Shown: piece after piece, positions 18,045 to 28,436 of the stretch
Position numbering within the stretch: position 1 is the stretch's first letter
How the letters are laid out: every line of letters starts with the position of its first letter
Assembly: GCF_024809855.1 (NCBI RefSeq)
Contig: NZ_JANUEM010000005.1
Span: 62,001-126,000, forward strand
Length of the DNA: 64,000 bases
Reading direction: 5' to 3'
From: Rheinheimera pacifica
GTDB lineage: Bacteria; Pseudomonadota; Gammaproteobacteria; Enterobacterales; Alteromonadaceae
The notes under the pieces: generated by a model
Seen by the model: only the letters and a program-made list of their open reading frames with translations
Told to the model about the DNA's origin: nothing
The model's database searches: none
Position numbers and translations under genes: made by a program

Positions 18045-19355
18045 ATGAGCTCGCCAATTAAACTTACCACCCGCCAGGGCGACAGGATCGCTATTGTCCG
18101 GGGGCTGCGTACCCCATTTGCCAAACAGGCTACTGAATTTCATGGTATTTCAGCGCTGGATTTGGGCAAACTGGTGGTAAACGAGCTGCTGATCAGAAGC
18201 GAGTTGGAGGCAAAACTGGTTGAGCAGGTGGTGTATGGCCAGGTGGTGCAAATGCCGGAAGCACCGAATATTGCGCGCGAAATTGTATTGGGTACCGGTA
18301 TGAATGTGCATACCGATGCGTACAGCGTTACGCGGGCTTGTGCTACCAGTTTTCAGTCTGTTGTCAGTGTGGCTGAGTCGATGATGGCCGGTATTACCCA
18401 AATAGGTTTAGCGGGCGGAGCCGATTCCAGCTCAGTCTTGCCAATTGGTGTCAGTAAAAAGCTTGCCCGGGCGCTGGTAGATTTAAACAAAGCACGTACT
18501 TTCGGCCAGAAACTGGCTATTTTCCGCCGTTTAGGTTTAAAAGATTTACTGCCAGTGCCGCCGGCGGTGGCTGAGTACAGTACGGGCTTATCAATGGGTG
18601 ATACTGCTGAACAAATGGCAAAAACCCATAATATCAGCCGGGCCGATCAGGATGCGCTGGCGCACCGCTCGCACAGTTTAGCCACCCAGGCCTGGCAAAG
18701 CGGTGTGATGAAAGATGAAGTAATGACAGCACACGTTGAGCCCTATTCACGCTTTTTAGATATCGATAACAATATCCGCCAGGATTCTAAGCTGGAATCT
18801 TACAGCAAATTAAAACCGGTATTTGACCGTGTACACGGCACCGTAACGGCTGCCACCAGCACACCGCTGACCGACGGTGCATCTGCGGTGTTAATGATGA
18901 CAGAAAGCCGCGCTAAGGCGCTGGGGTATACGCCGCTGGGCTATATCCGCAGTTATGCTTTTGCTGCTATTGACGTGTATGACGACATGCTGATGGGGCC
19001 ATCCTATGCCACGCCTATTGCGCTGGACCGCGCCGGTATGTCTTTAAATGACTTAACGCTGATTGAAATGCACGAAGCTTTTGCAGCGCAAACTCTGGCT
19101 AACGTGAAAATGTTTGCCAGTAAAAAATTTGCCGAAGAAAAGCTGGGGCGCTCAGCTGCTATCGGTGACATTGATATGAGCAAATTTAACGTTCAGGGCG
19201 GCTCGCTGGCTTATGGTCACCCGTTTGCTGCAACCGGTACCCGTTTAATCGTGCAAACTCTGAATGAATTAAAACGCCGTGGTGGCGGTATTGGCTTAAC
19301 AACAGCCTGTGCAGCAGGTGGCTTGGGCGCGGCGATGATAGTGGAGACAGAATAA
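18045..19355 (+). CDS. fadI: 3-ketoacyl-CoA thiolase FadI
   Basis: Beta subunit of the second (FadIJ) beta-oxidation complex; cleaves 3-ketoacyl-CoA with CoA to acetyl-CoA and a shortened acyl-CoA. 436 residues, same length as E. coli FadI. The nucleophile Cys lies in RACATSFQS (about residue 88-96), the active His in [12 protein letters not shown] (here [13 protein letters not shown], about 389) and the second Cys in [12 protein letters not shown] near the C-terminus. The [16 protein letters not shown] block is typical of FadI. An AGAGG ribosome-binding site precedes the ATG. Its stop shares a base with the fadJ start (TAATG). Confidence 0.96.
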   Translation: MSSPIKLTTRQGDRIAIVRGLRTPFAKQATEFHGISALDLGKLVVNELLIRSELEAKLVEQVVYGQVVQMPEAPNIAREIVLGTGMNVHTDAYSVTRACATSFQSVVSVAESMMAGITQIGLAGGADSSSVLPIGVSKKLARALVDLNKARTFGQKLAIFRRLGLKDLLPVPPAVAEYSTGLSMGDTAEQMAKTHNISRADQDALAHRSHSLATQAWQSGVMKDEVMTAHVEPYSRFLDIDNNIRQDSKLESYSKLKPVFDRVHGTVTAATSTPLTDGASAVLMMTESRAKALGYTPLGYIRSYAFAAIDVYDDMLMGPSYATPIALDRAGMSLNDLTLIEMHEAFAAQTLANVKMFASKKFAEEKLGRSAAIGDIDMSKFNVQGGSLAYGHPFAATGTRLIVQTLNELKRRGGGIGLTTACAAGGLGAAMIVETE

Positions 19356-21487
19356 TGACAACAACAACGGGTTTTAGCCTGCAAATTCGCGACGATCAGG
19401 TTGGCGTTATCACAATGGATATCGCCGGTGAGTCAATGAACGTATTAAAAGCTGCGTTTGCTGATGAAATATCTGCGCTGCTGGCACAGATAAAAGCCAA
19501 CAGCCAGTTAAAAGGCCTGGTGTTTATCAGCGGCAAGCCTGACTCTTTTATTGCCGGGGCCGATATTTCAATGCTGGACGGCTGTAAAACTGCCGAAGAA
19601 GCACAGGCTATTGGCCGTATGGGCCAGCAAATGTTTGATCAGCTTGAGCAATTATCTATCCCGTTAGTGGCGGCGATTCATGGCCCTTGTCTGGGTGGTG
19701 GTTTAGAGCTGGCCATGGCATGTCATGCCAGAGTTGCCAGCAATGACAGTAAAACGGTGCTGGGGTTGCCTGAAGTACAACTGGGCTTATTACCCGGCAG
19801 CGGCGGTACACAGCGCCTGCCACGCCTGGTTGGCCTGCAAAAAGCACTGGATATGATCTTAACCGGCAAGCAACTGCGTGCAGTACAGGCCAAAAAAGCC
19901 GGGCTGGTGGACGAAGTGGTGGCAAACAGTATTTTACTTGACGCTGCTGTTAAGCGTGCACTAAAAGGTAAACCACTGCGCGGACAGCCGAAATTAAATC
20001 TGCTTGGTAAAGTGCTGGAGCGCACCCAGTTTGGCCGCAATATTTTATTTAACCAGGCACGCAAGCAAACCCTGAACAAAACCCAGGGTAATTATCCGGC
20101 ACCGCTGAAAATTCTTGATGTGATAAAAACCGGTGTCGACAGCGGTATGCAAGCCGGCTTAGCCGCAGAGGCCAAAGCTTTTGGTGAGCTTTGCATGACC
20201 AAAGAATCGGCTGCACTGCGTAGCTTGTTTTTTGCCACCACTCAGATGAAAAAAGAAAGCGGCGCCGGTGACACTAAGCCTAATAAAGTGCGTAAAGCTG
20301 CAGTACTGGGCGGCGGTTTAATGGGCGGTGGTATTGCCAATGTTACTGCCACTAAAGCCGGTGTACCGGTGCGCATTAAAGACATTAACGAGCAGGGGAT
20401 CAGCAATGCGCTGAAATACAGCTACTCGTTGCTGGAGAAAAAACTCAAGCGCCGTTTTATTAGCAAAGCTGAAATGCAGAAGCAGCTGCTGTTAATTACC
20501 GGTACCACAGATTACAGCGGTTTTCATGATGCCGACATCGTGGTAGAGGCGGTATTTGAAGATTTAGCCTTAAAGCAGCAAATGGTTGCCGATATTGAGC
20601 AGCATTGCCGTGAACAAACCATTTTTGCCAGCAATACCAGCTCATTGCCAATAGGAAAGATTGCGGCCAAAGCCGCCCGGCCAGAAAATGTGATTGGCCT
20701 GCACTATTTTTCACCGGTAGATAAAATGCCTTTGGTAGAGGTAATAGCGCACGAGGCGACTTCGGCGCAAACCATCGCTACTACAGTCGCCTTTGCCCGT
20801 AAGCAAGGTAAAACGCCAATAGTGGTAAAAGATGGCGCAGGTTTTTACGTTAACCGTATTCTGGCGCTGTATATGAACGAAGCTGCCAATATCCTGCTTG
20901 AAGGTGAGCCGGTAGAGAAAATAGATAAAGCTCTGGTCAAATTTGGCTTCCCGGTAGGGCCGGTAACCTTGCTTGATGAGGTAGGCATTGACGTTGGCGC
21001 CAAAATTTCGCCCATTTTAACTACTGAACTCGGTGAGCGCTTTGCTGCACCAGCCGCCTTTGACAAGCTGCTGGCTGATGGCCGCAAAGGTAAGAAAACT
21101 GAAAAAGGCTTTTACCTGTATGGCAAAAACAGCAAAAAAGGCAAAAAGCTGGTGGATGAAAGCGTGTACAGCGTGCTGGGTGTGACTCCGGCACCGAGGC
21201 TTAACCGTGACGAAATCAGCAGTCGCTGCGTGGTGCAAATGCTCAATGAGGCTGTGCGTTGCCTTGATGAGGGCATTATCGCCAGTGCTCGGGACGGTGA
21301 CATCGGCGCTATTTTTGGTATTGGCTTCCCGCCATTTCTCGGTGGGCCATTCCGTTATATCGATCAGTTAGGTGCCGCTAACCTGGTTGCACAGCTGCGT
21401 AATCTGGAAAGCCGGTTTGGCAGTCGTTTTTCACCGGCGCCATTATTGGTAACGATGGCCGAGCAGCAACAGCGCTTTTATAACTAA
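19355..21487 (+). CDS. fadJ: fatty-acid oxidation complex alpha subunit FadJ
   Basis: Bifunctional enoyl-CoA hydratase / 3-hydroxyacyl-CoA dehydrogenase, 710 residues, cytoplasmic. The hydratase half (about 1-190) has [14 protein letters not shown] and the catalytic Glu region [21 protein letters not shown]. The dehydrogenase half begins near 310 with the NAD motif [11 protein letters not shown], catalytic His in [13 protein letters not shown] (about 450) and the C-terminal 3HCDH domains. It is co-translated with fadI, and a strong terminator follows at 21502. Confidence 0.96.
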   Translation: MTTTTGFSLQIRDDQVGVITMDIAGESMNVLKAAFADEISALLAQIKANSQLKGLVFISGKPDSFIAGADISMLDGCKTAEEAQAIGRMGQQMFDQLEQLSIPLVAAIHGPCLGGGLELAMACHARVASNDSKTVLGLPEVQLGLLPGSGGTQRLPRLVGLQKALDMILTGKQLRAVQAKKAGLVDEVVANSILLDAAVKRALKGKPLRGQPKLNLLGKVLERTQFGRNILFNQARKQTLNKTQGNYPAPLKILDVIKTGVDSGMQAGLAAEAKAFGELCMTKESAALRSLFFATTQMKKESGAGDTKPNKVRKAAVLGGGLMGGGIANVTATKAGVPVRIKDINEQGISNALKYSYSLLEKKLKRRFISKAEMQKQLLLITGTTDYSGFHDADIVVEAVFEDLALKQQMVADIEQHCREQTIFASNTSSLPIGKIAAKAARPENVIGLHYFSPVDKMPLVEVIAHEATSAQTIATTVAFARKQGKTPIVVKDGAGFYVNRILALYMNEAANILLEGEPVEKIDKALVKFGFPVGPVTLLDEVGIDVGAKISPILTTELGERFAAPAAFDKLLADGRKGKKTEKGFYLYGKNSKKGKKLVDESVYSVLGVTPAPRLNRDEISSRCVVQMLNEAVRCLDEGIIASARDGDIGAIFGIGFPPFLGGPFRYIDQLGAANLVAQLRNLESRFGSRFSPAPLLVTMAEQQQRFYN

Positions 21488-21501
21488 AGCTTAACAGCAA
21501 C

Positions 21502-21545
21502 AATAGCAACAGGCCGGTATAATAACCGGCCTGTTGCTATTTTTA
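21502..21545 (+). terminator. rho-independent terminator of fadIJ
   Basis: A 17-base-pair perfect stem (21502-21518 with 21525-21541), GC-rich near the loop (GGCCGGT/ACCGGCC), 6-base loop, followed by TTTT. It starts 15 bases after the fadJ stop. Confidence 0.92.
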
Positions 21546-21555
21546 GGGGATCTAC

Positions 21556-21753
21556 GTGTTAGTGTTACCTGTAGTATGGTTACTTAGCGCCATTGGTATT
21601 TATATTGCGGCGCTGCGCAGTGGCATGAAGGCGTTTAAATGGGCACTGGCGGCTTTATTTACCGGCCCCCTGTTGTTACCCCTGTTTAGCAGCCATAAAC
21701 GCCTGTTGCTTCACAAAGCGCGTGGCCGCAATACGGTGTTATTCCGGCCCTGA
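21556..21753 (+). CDS. small membrane protein, unrecognised
   Basis: 65 residues from a GTG start, with an AGGGG ribosome-binding site 6 bases upstream. Two hydrophobic segments (about 1-19 and 28-46) are joined by a short basic loop, and the tail is strongly basic (HKRLLLHKARGR). I do not recognise the family. It lies just beyond the fadIJ terminator and ends 13 bases before the convergent hdfR stop, so it would need its own promoter or readthrough. Plausible but not certain. Confidence 0.5.
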   Translation: MLVLPVVWLLSAIGIYIAALRSGMKAFKWALAALFTGPLLLPLFSSHKRLLLHKARGRNTVLFRP

Positions 21754-21766
21754 ACATTTACAGCGG

Positions 21767-22627
21767 CTATTTAGCTGTGCTGTGTAAAGAGGTACGCAAC
21801 TGTGCAATAATATCACTGATCTGGGCGCGCTGAGCAGCTTTGGGTAAGGATACCGCAAATAATTCCCGTGTCATTACCGGCGCATCTTCAATCAAACGTA
21901 AGCTGGTATCTGCCAGCAATTTTCTTACCATAGTGTCAGGCAAATAGGCCGACCCGCCGCTTTGCTGCATTAGCTCCAGTGCAATACGGGCACTACCGGT
22001 ACGTAACTGTGGTGGCGGTAAAGTAGGGAAGAAACGTGCATGCTGGATTTCAAAAGCAGTACCCCAGTCTACCAGAATATATTGCTGTAGCATGGCCTCT
22101 GCGGCGTTATTGCAGGCAAAAGTGGTAATGGGCAAGAGCTTTATATCTCCGAGTTTATCTATCTGCATTTCTTCTACTTTGGGCGCATCAAATAAAATAG
22201 CCAGATCGAGATGGCGCTCCAGCACCTGCCGGGCAATCTGATCTTTACCCATCGATTCTGCCCGCCAGGATAAATCCGGCAATGCTTTTTGGATATTAAT
22301 AAAACCCTGTAATAAAAACGCATCCCATACATTAGCGGTAGCTGCGACAGACAGTTGCAATGCCTGTTCTGCGCTTACCGCTACGTCCTGCCTGGCGCGC
22401 TGCAATGCTGTTAGCATGGCCTCAGCGTGCGGTAAAAGGCGCTCTCCGGCGGTGGTAAGCTGAATATTATTACGGTAGCGGCTAAACAGGTTAACGCCAA
22501 GTTGTTGTTCCAACTGACGGATGCGAAAGCTAACGGCAGACTGGGTCAGGTAGAGATTTTCGGCGGCTTTACCAAAATGCCTTGTACGCTGAACTTCTAT
22601 AAAGGTTTTAAGCAGTTCGGTATCCAA
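21767..22627 (-). CDS. hdfR: LysR-family regulator HdfR
   Basis: DNA-binding transcription factor, 286 residues. The N-terminal winged helix-turn-helix reads MDTELLKTFIEVQRTRHFGKAAENLY and LTQSAVSFRIRQLEQQLGVNLFSRYRNN in successive blocks, nearly identical to E. coli HdfR (repressor of flhDC). The effector domain from about residue 90 is much less similar. It is divergent from maoP, the same neighbour as in E. coli, which supports orthology. Confidence 0.88.
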   Translation of the reverse strand: MDTELLKTFIEVQRTRHFGKAAENLYLTQSAVSFRIRQLEQQLGVNLFSRYRNNIQLTTAGERLLPHAEAMLTALQRARQDVAVSAEQALQLSVAATANVWDAFLLQGFINIQKALPDLSWRAESMGKDQIARQVLERHLDLAILFDAPKVEEMQIDKLGDIKLLPITTFACNNAAEAMLQQYILVDWGTAFEIQHARFFPTLPPPQLRTGSARIALELMQQSGGSAYLPDTMVRKLLADTSLRLIEDAPVMTRELFAVSLPKAAQRAQISDIIAQLRTSLHSTAK

Positions 22628-22756
22628 ATTGAATCCTTTAGTTTTTTTATGGTGTCGATAAAAAATATTTGTTTTACGACAGGAATTTTGTTAACCATAC
22701 TCCGCACAGTTTAAACAGGCTGGCTTGATATTCAACGAGATTAGAGGAAAAAAGTG

Positions 22757-23104
22757 ATGCAGCAAAGTTTTGTCGCTAACCGTCGCTTTTTCGATGACCG
22801 TAATTTCCCAAGAGGATTTACGCGGTCCGGGCGCTTTACTCTGGCAGAAGGTAATATGCTGGAGAAACATGGGGTGGCAATGCAGGAACTGGAGCAGGGA
22901 AACCGCGCACCGGTGAATGATGAGGAAAAACGCTTTCTATTGGTGTGTAAAGGGGAAGAGCCCGCCACCACAGCGTTTGAGAAAACCTGGCTGAAATACA
23001 AACAGCGCCTGGCAGAAAAGCGTAAGTTTCATACTGTGTTTGGTAAAAAGCGTATTGCCGATGGCAGTGACGACTTTTCTTATGTCGAGACCGACTCAGA
23101 CTAA
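22757..23104 (+). CDS. maoP: macrodomain Ori organisation protein MaoP (DUF413)
   Basis: 115 residues; small cytoplasmic protein of the YifE/MaoP family. In E. coli MaoP, with the maoS site, organises the Ori region of the chromosome. The N-terminal FVANRRFFDDRNFPRGFTRSG (in two blocks) and the KRFHT-like RKFHTVFGKK segment align along the whole E. coli protein. The ATG at 22757 fits the family start; a GTG three bases... one codon earlier (22754) is also possible. A GAGG site lies 9 bases before the ATG. The acidic C-terminus (ETDSD) is also a family trait. Confidence 0.88.
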   Translation: MQQSFVANRRFFDDRNFPRGFTRSGRFTLAEGNMLEKHGVAMQELEQGNRAPVNDEEKRFLLVCKGEEPATTAFEKTWLKYKQRLAEKRKFHTVFGKKRIADGSDDFSYVETDSD

Positions 23105-23107
23105 CTT

Positions 23108-23132
23108 AAAGCCCCGTGACCGGGGCTTTTTT
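23108..23132 (+). terminator. rho-independent terminator of maoP
   Basis: Stem AAGCCCCG/CGGGGCTT with a 4-base loop followed by a T-run (TTTTT), 4 bases after the maoP stop. It lies between maoP and the convergent GGDEF/EAL gene. Confidence 0.9.
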
Positions 23133-23155
23133 GTAGCTGCGGTTTGAGCATAAGC

Positions 23156-25405
23156 TTAGCTAAGTGCGGGTACAGCAACCGGTTTATTGTGCTGTATTTT
23201 GTGCTGGCGCAGAAATTCAGCAAAGTCATCAGCAGATAACGGCTTGCTGTAGTAGTAGCCCTGGATCACTTCGCAGCGTAGTTTACGCAACATCTCAAGT
23301 TGTTCTGCCTGTTCAACACCTTCGGCTACTACCGTCAGGCTAAGGTTGTGCGCAATGGTTACTATGGTGTCGACCATATTGCGGCCACGGGCGGTGTTCA
23401 TATCATCAACAAAGGCTTTATCTATTTTAAGCGTATTAAGTGGAAATTGCTTTAAGTACGCCAATGACGAATAGCCGGTGCCAAAGTCATCCATTGCCAG
23501 ATGAATACCACGGGCGCGCAGCTTTTTCATGGTGTCGATCGCCTGCGGTGGCGACTGCATTACCGTGCCTTCGGTAATTTCCAGTTCCAGGTGATAAGAG
23601 GGCAGTTCGGTTTCCTGCAGGATATCGTCTATCTGCTCACACAAAAATGGCAGGCTGAACTGACGTGAAGATAAGTTAACTGCAACCCGGCCCTGAAATA
23701 AATCCTGATCAATCCAGCGTTTTACATCTTTACAGGCTTGGCGTAATACGACTTCACCAATTTCTATAATCTGGCCGGTTTCTTCCGCTACCGGAATAAA
23801 GCTGGCAGGGCTTATTAAACCACCCTTAGGGGTAATAAAACGTACTAGTGCCTCCATACCAGTTAGCTGTCCGGTAGCGATATCCATTTTGGGCTGATAA
23901 TAAACACTGAAGTAGCTTTCTTTCAGGCCATGGCGAATAAGGTTTTCTACCTGCAACCGCTTTACTGCCAGTTTGTTCATGGAGTCATTAAAAAACAGGT
24001 AGCGGTTTGCGCCCTGGCTTTTGGCATGGTACATCGCCGTATCGGCATTACGCAGTAATGCCTGCGGATCGCTGCCATCATCCGGAAACAACACTATGCC
24101 AATACTGCTGGTAATGGCCAGCTCGTGCTGATTAACCAGTATCGGCTGGTTGATCAGAGCCAGCAGCTCTTTTGCCAGTGAGGTAATAAAATGCAGATCA
24201 TTAGTGTGGTCCAGCAGCATGGCAAATTCATCGCCGCCCAGCCGGTACAGGCAGTTTTGATAGCGCTTATGGTTACTTAAGCGATCAGCCAGTTTACACA
24301 GCAGGTTGTCGCCGAGCTCATGGCCGAGAGAGTCGTTAATTTTTTTAAAATTATCTAAATCAAATACCAGTAAAGCATGCTCGGTTTTTTCGCTTACCAG
24401 CTGCGCCAGCTTTTGCAAGAATACCGCCCGGTTTGGCAGGCCTGTCAGGGTGTCACTATTGGCCAGACGGCTTAACTCGGCTTCACGCAGTTTTCGTTCA
24501 GTAATATCTGAGAATACCGCAACATACTGGCTGACCATACCCAGATCATCTTTAATTAAATCGAATGTCAGTTCGGCCTGGTACACCTCTGAGTTAAGGC
24601 GCTGCTCACGGATTTCGCCACTCCAACTGCCATGTTGGTGCAGTGTATGGCGGATATCATGCATAAAACGGCTGGGGTACATTGTCAGTTCAAAGCGGCG
24701 GTTTAGCATTAGCTCGCGTGATTTACCGGTAATTTTGCTAAAGGCCGGGTTAACTTCAATAATGTTAAAATCGGTATCGCAAATCACTACCGCATCAGAA
24801 ATAGTTTGCAGGCAACGGGCAAATAATTGCAGTTGCTCTTCAGTTTGTTTTAACTGATGAATATTTTTCAGGGTGCCGGTCATCCGGCTGGGTTTGCCAT
24901 TTTTGCCAAATTCTACAGCTTTGCCGCGATCCAGTACCCAGGTCCATTGCTGATCGGCAGTTTTAAGCCGGTAGGTAGCTTCAAAATGGCTGGTTTTACC
25001 TTCCAGGTGCAGCTGTAATTGCTGGCAAACGCGGTCAATATCCTGCGGATGAATTTGTTGCTTATTCGGTGGTATATCGCTGCTGTTAGGCTGCAACTCT
25101 ACCGGGTGCAGCCAGGAACTGGAGCGATACAGCTCGCCGCTGCTGATATTCCAGTCCCACAGTTCATCGCCGCTACCCCACAGTGATAACCGCAGCCGCT
25201 CTTCACTGCTTTCGAGTTTTGCCTGATAGCGGCGCATTTTCAAAATGCTGACATGCGCCAGAATTAAAGCGCCGAAAGAGCACAGCAAAACTGCGCTTAG
25301 CACATAGGGTTGCAAGCTGGACCAGCCTGCAGCATGCAGGCTAAAGGGCAAAAAGCAAATAAGCAATGCGCTGATATTTATAATTTTTTTTAGTTTTACT
25401 AACAC
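23156..25405 (-). CDS. membrane PAS-GGDEF-EAL c-di-GMP protein
   Basis: 749 residues. Two N-terminal membrane segments (about 8-25 and 33-55) anchor it to the inner membrane. Two PAS-type regions follow (about 65-185 and 195-310), then a GGDEF domain (about 315-480) with intact RLGGDEF, and an EAL domain (about 490-735) with intact EAL (GMEALVRF), DDFGTGYSSL and EGVEQ motifs. Both catalytic sites look complete; tandem proteins of this kind are often net phosphodiesterases. It is a single-gene unit. The signal sensed by the PAS domains is unknown. Confidence 0.92.
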   Translation of the reverse strand: MLVKLKKIINISALLICFLPFSLHAAGWSSLQPYVLSAVLLCSFGALILAHVSILKMRRYQAKLESSEERLRLSLWGSGDELWDWNISSGELYRSSSWLHPVELQPNSSDIPPNKQQIHPQDIDRVCQQLQLHLEGKTSHFEATYRLKTADQQWTWVLDRGKAVEFGKNGKPSRMTGTLKNIHQLKQTEEQLQLFARCLQTISDAVVICDTDFNIIEVNPAFSKITGKSRELMLNRRFELTMYPSRFMHDIRHTLHQHGSWSGEIREQRLNSEVYQAELTFDLIKDDLGMVSQYVAVFSDITERKLREAELSRLANSDTLTGLPNRAVFLQKLAQLVSEKTEHALLVFDLDNFKKINDSLGHELGDNLLCKLADRLSNHKRYQNCLYRLGGDEFAMLLDHTNDLHFITSLAKELLALINQPILVNQHELAITSSIGIVLFPDDGSDPQALLRNADTAMYHAKSQGANRYLFFNDSMNKLAVKRLQVENLIRHGLKESYFSVYYQPKMDIATGQLTGMEALVRFITPKGGLISPASFIPVAEETGQIIEIGEVVLRQACKDVKRWIDQDLFQGRVAVNLSSRQFSLPFLCEQIDDILQETELPSYHLELEITEGTVMQSPPQAIDTMKKLRARGIHLAMDDFGTGYSSLAYLKQFPLNTLKIDKAFVDDMNTARGRNMVDTIVTIAHNLSLTVVAEGVEQAEQLEMLRKLRCEVIQGYYYSKPLSADDFAEFLRQHKIQHNKPVAVPALS

Positions 25406-25439
25406 TTATGGTGGCTAGTCAGCAATATGAACGCTTACG

Positions 25440-28235
25440 TTATATAACTTTACCGGCACTGTCAAAAGCAATTTGTTTTTGCGCCAGCCGTTGTTTCAGC
25501 TTGGCAGCTGTGATGAACTGCAAATGGCTGTGAGTTGGCTTGCCATCGGTTGCCAGAAATATGGCGTCATAATCGGGCAGTAACAGTTGCTGTAAAAAGG
25601 CAATAAAGTCGTCAAGGCTCAGCGTATTCAGTGCGCTGGCAATTTGGTTATTTAATGCAAAGCTGTGATCTTGCTGGCCAAGCGCCAGCCAGTAGCGTTT
25701 GGCTCTGGCTCCCAGGCTGTTGTCCCGTTCATGTAGTTGCGCCAGCAAGCCTTGTTTTATTTCGGCAAAATCGCTTGCTGACATCGTTTCCGTGTCGGCC
25801 AGAAAAGCGCGGAAAAACATAATGGTTGCTTCGTACAGCTGTTCGCAATTGGTGTTAGGCGATTGCACATAAAAAGCAATGCCGGGCAAGGTGTTAATAG
25901 GAACATAACCGGTACCAACCAGATAACCTAATTGCTGCTCTGTGCGCAGTTGATGGAAATATTCGGGAGACAACAAATGGTTTGCCAGCATAAACAGCGA
26001 CATTTGTTCTGGTGTAGCCTGCTGCGCCGGTAAATAAATCACCAGAGCATGGTCATTGTGCTCTACATCCAGTTGCAGCCACACCGGCCCCTGACCTTGC
26101 AATGCAAAAGCCGGGTTATTTAGCCGAACTCCGGTGCTGGGTAGCCGGGTTTGCCAGCTGTATAATACGTCGGTCAGTTGTGTGGCCTGGCTGGCCGACC
26201 AGTTGCCCAGCAATAAACTTTCAATATGCACCTGTTGCAGCAAGTTGCGGTCAAATTGCAAAAAGTCGCTAAAGCTCAGCGCATCTAATGCATCGGCCAG
26301 TTGTTCAATTTCAGGGTTTAGTGGCTGCAAAATAGCCGATAACTGGCTGAATAAGCGCGAAACCGGTTTGTTTTTGCTGCTGTTGCGCCAATGCCGCCCC
26401 AACTGGCGTTTTAACTCGGCAAAGCGGGTTTCATCAAATTGCTGCGCTGGCATTTGTTTTAACAGTTCTTGCAACAGCAAAATCTGGTTGGTAGCCAGGC
26501 CGCTGGTATGAATACTGATCCCCTGACGTTGTACGTGCAGATGGTATACCAGGCCGATGGTAGTGGCGGCATAAAACTGCTGGTTAATATTATCCAGAAA
26601 CAATTCAACCCAGAGCCGGGTTGCGGCCATATGCATACAGTTGTCAATACTGTGGGGCAGGCTAAGCTGAACAAAAATGTGGCCTTTGGGAGTGTGAAAA
26701 TCGGTATCGGCTTTATACCAGACACTCAGTGCCTGTTGCTGGTATATCGTTTCGGGCAGTGCCATATGTGCACTTTGCTCAAGCAGGCTGATATCGCCGG
26801 CTAAATAAGGGTTGGTCTCAGGCAGGGTAATGGCGCTGTCAGGCTGGCAGTTATCCAGCTTCTGTAGTAAGGCTGTACTTAGCGGCTCTACACTGTAAGG
26901 TGTTTGGTACCAGCGTGCTTCATGGGTGGTAGGCACACCCGGCGCAATAAACATTAGCCGCATATTGTTGCTGTTAAAATAGCCCAATACCTGCTGATAC
27001 AACGTATCGGTTGGCAGCTCCATGCGGTAATCACCAAATATGACATCTTCCATCGGGTAGTGCTGCATACTGACCGATAAATGATTAGCGGTTTGCTGCG
27101 CCGTAGAGGGCTCCTGATATAAATAACTCCAGTGCAGCAATTTTTGCCGCTCGGCAAATAAACCAGTAGGTAAAGGCTGGCGCTTCAGCTCTGCCAGGGC
27201 GCTGAACAGCGCCTGTAAAATAGTGTCACGGCCGTTAAGGCCGGCATCAGTAAGCTCAAAGGCGATGGTAAAATCTTTGTAGTTACTGCCATCTATGCCA
27301 CCGCCAGCGCTTAGCTGGTTAACCAGGCCCAGTTGCTTGAGGTAACTGAGTAATGAGCCCTGGCCTTCGTCACCCAGTAAATGTGCAATAAAGCTGATAA
27401 TTTTATGTTTATACCAGTGCTGAATATCCGGCATGGCAAAACTTGCCACTAATTTTTGTGTGTCGCGGTGCGGCTGAATATTAAGTTGTATAGCCTGATG
27501 CTCGGCTAAATACAGTGGCACAGTCAGGGCCGTTTTTTTTGGCAAATGGGCGGGTAGCGCGCTGAAATGCTGCAATACCAGCTGTTTTTGCTCTGCTAAA
27601 GTTAACGGTGATACCAGCGTAAGTGTCATGCGGCTGGCACTGTATTGTGCGGTGAAAAAATCCTGCAGTGCCTGTTGCAGGCTGCTCTCGTCGGTGTCGG
27701 CCAGGGTGCTCAGATTACCGACAGAAAATTTAGCAAACGGATGTGCCTGATTAATGGTTTCTTTGTGTACCTGATAAATGCGCCGGCCATCGTCTTTTAA
27801 CTTCAGCGAAAACTCGGCTTCAATAGCATGGCGCTCTTTTTCGACATATTCATTGCTAAACAGTGGCTGGCAGAACATATCGGCGAAGCGATCCAGCCCT
27901 TCGGCAAAAAATGCGGTATCAATGTCGAAGAAAAAACTGCTGTGTTCAGTGCCTGTCCAGGCGTTGTGGCTGCCACCATGATGGCTGATAAAATGCTGGT
28001 AGTCGCCGGCAACAGGGTAACGTGCAGAGCCAAGAAACAACATATGCTCCAGAAAGTGCGCCAGCCCTTCGCGTGGTAGTGGATCATCAAAGTGGCCAAC
28101 ATTTACCGTAAGCGCAGCCGCACTTTTTTCACTGTCAGCCTGATGTACCAATAATACTGTTAAGCCATTACTCAGTTGCAGGTTCTCATAGCTGCGGCTG
28201 TCGTTAGGGCTTTGCAATATCTGACTATTTTTCAA
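25440..28235 (-). CDS. M16 insulinase-family zinc metallopeptidase (pitrilysin-like)
   Basis: Large zinc peptidase of 931 residues, close to the length of pitrilysin/protease III and insulinase. The inverted zinc motif HFLEH (HxxEH) is near residue 62 with the distal Glu in EAEFSLK about 75 residues on. Four M16 lobes are expected, with the N-terminal peptidase domain complete and the C-terminal half (GQGPVWLQLDVEHNDHALVIYL region) degenerate as usual. No signal peptide is visible at this start, unlike periplasmic PtrA, so it may be cytoplasmic. It would degrade small peptides and proteins of a few kDa. Confidence 0.87.
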   Translation of the reverse strand: MKNSQILQSPNDSRSYENLQLSNGLTVLLVHQADSEKSAAALTVNVGHFDDPLPREGLAHFLEHMLFLGSARYPVAGDYQHFISHHGGSHNAWTGTEHSSFFFDIDTAFFAEGLDRFADMFCQPLFSNEYVEKERHAIEAEFSLKLKDDGRRIYQVHKETINQAHPFAKFSVGNLSTLADTDESSLQQALQDFFTAQYSASRMTLTLVSPLTLAEQKQLVLQHFSALPAHLPKKTALTVPLYLAEHQAIQLNIQPHRDTQKLVASFAMPDIQHWYKHKIISFIAHLLGDEGQGSLLSYLKQLGLVNQLSAGGGIDGSNYKDFTIAFELTDAGLNGRDTILQALFSALAELKRQPLPTGLFAERQKLLHWSYLYQEPSTAQQTANHLSVSMQHYPMEDVIFGDYRMELPTDTLYQQVLGYFNSNNMRLMFIAPGVPTTHEARWYQTPYSVEPLSTALLQKLDNCQPDSAITLPETNPYLAGDISLLEQSAHMALPETIYQQQALSVWYKADTDFHTPKGHIFVQLSLPHSIDNCMHMAATRLWVELFLDNINQQFYAATTIGLVYHLHVQRQGISIHTSGLATNQILLLQELLKQMPAQQFDETRFAELKRQLGRHWRNSSKNKPVSRLFSQLSAILQPLNPEIEQLADALDALSFSDFLQFDRNLLQQVHIESLLLGNWSASQATQLTDVLYSWQTRLPSTGVRLNNPAFALQGQGPVWLQLDVEHNDHALVIYLPAQQATPEQMSLFMLANHLLSPEYFHQLRTEQQLGYLVGTGYVPINTLPGIAFYVQSPNTNCEQLYEATIMFFRAFLADTETMSASDFAEIKQGLLAQLHERDNSLGARAKRYWLALGQQDHSFALNNQIASALNTLSLDDFIAFLQQLLLPDYDAIFLATDGKPTHSHLQFITAAKLKQRLAQKQIAFDSAGKVI

Positions 28236-28436
28236 AAGTTATCCTTTTTTTGGCGGCACTGGTGTGGCTCTGAACGGCTTTATCATAGCGATAAGTAATA
28301 AACAGCTTAGATCTTATGCGTTATTAGCAGTTACTCTGGACGACAACTTTCATTATCATAGCGCACAATTTTTACCCGGCGTATTGTTATCTGCCGGGAT
28401 TTAACAGGACTCAAACAGCAGTATGGTACTTAAGCA

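Noticed and set aside
24306..24857. 183-codon open frame on the plus strand
   Set aside because: Antisense to the GGDEF/PAS region of the c-di-GMP gene, which has intact motifs; no ribosome-binding site or family resemblance.
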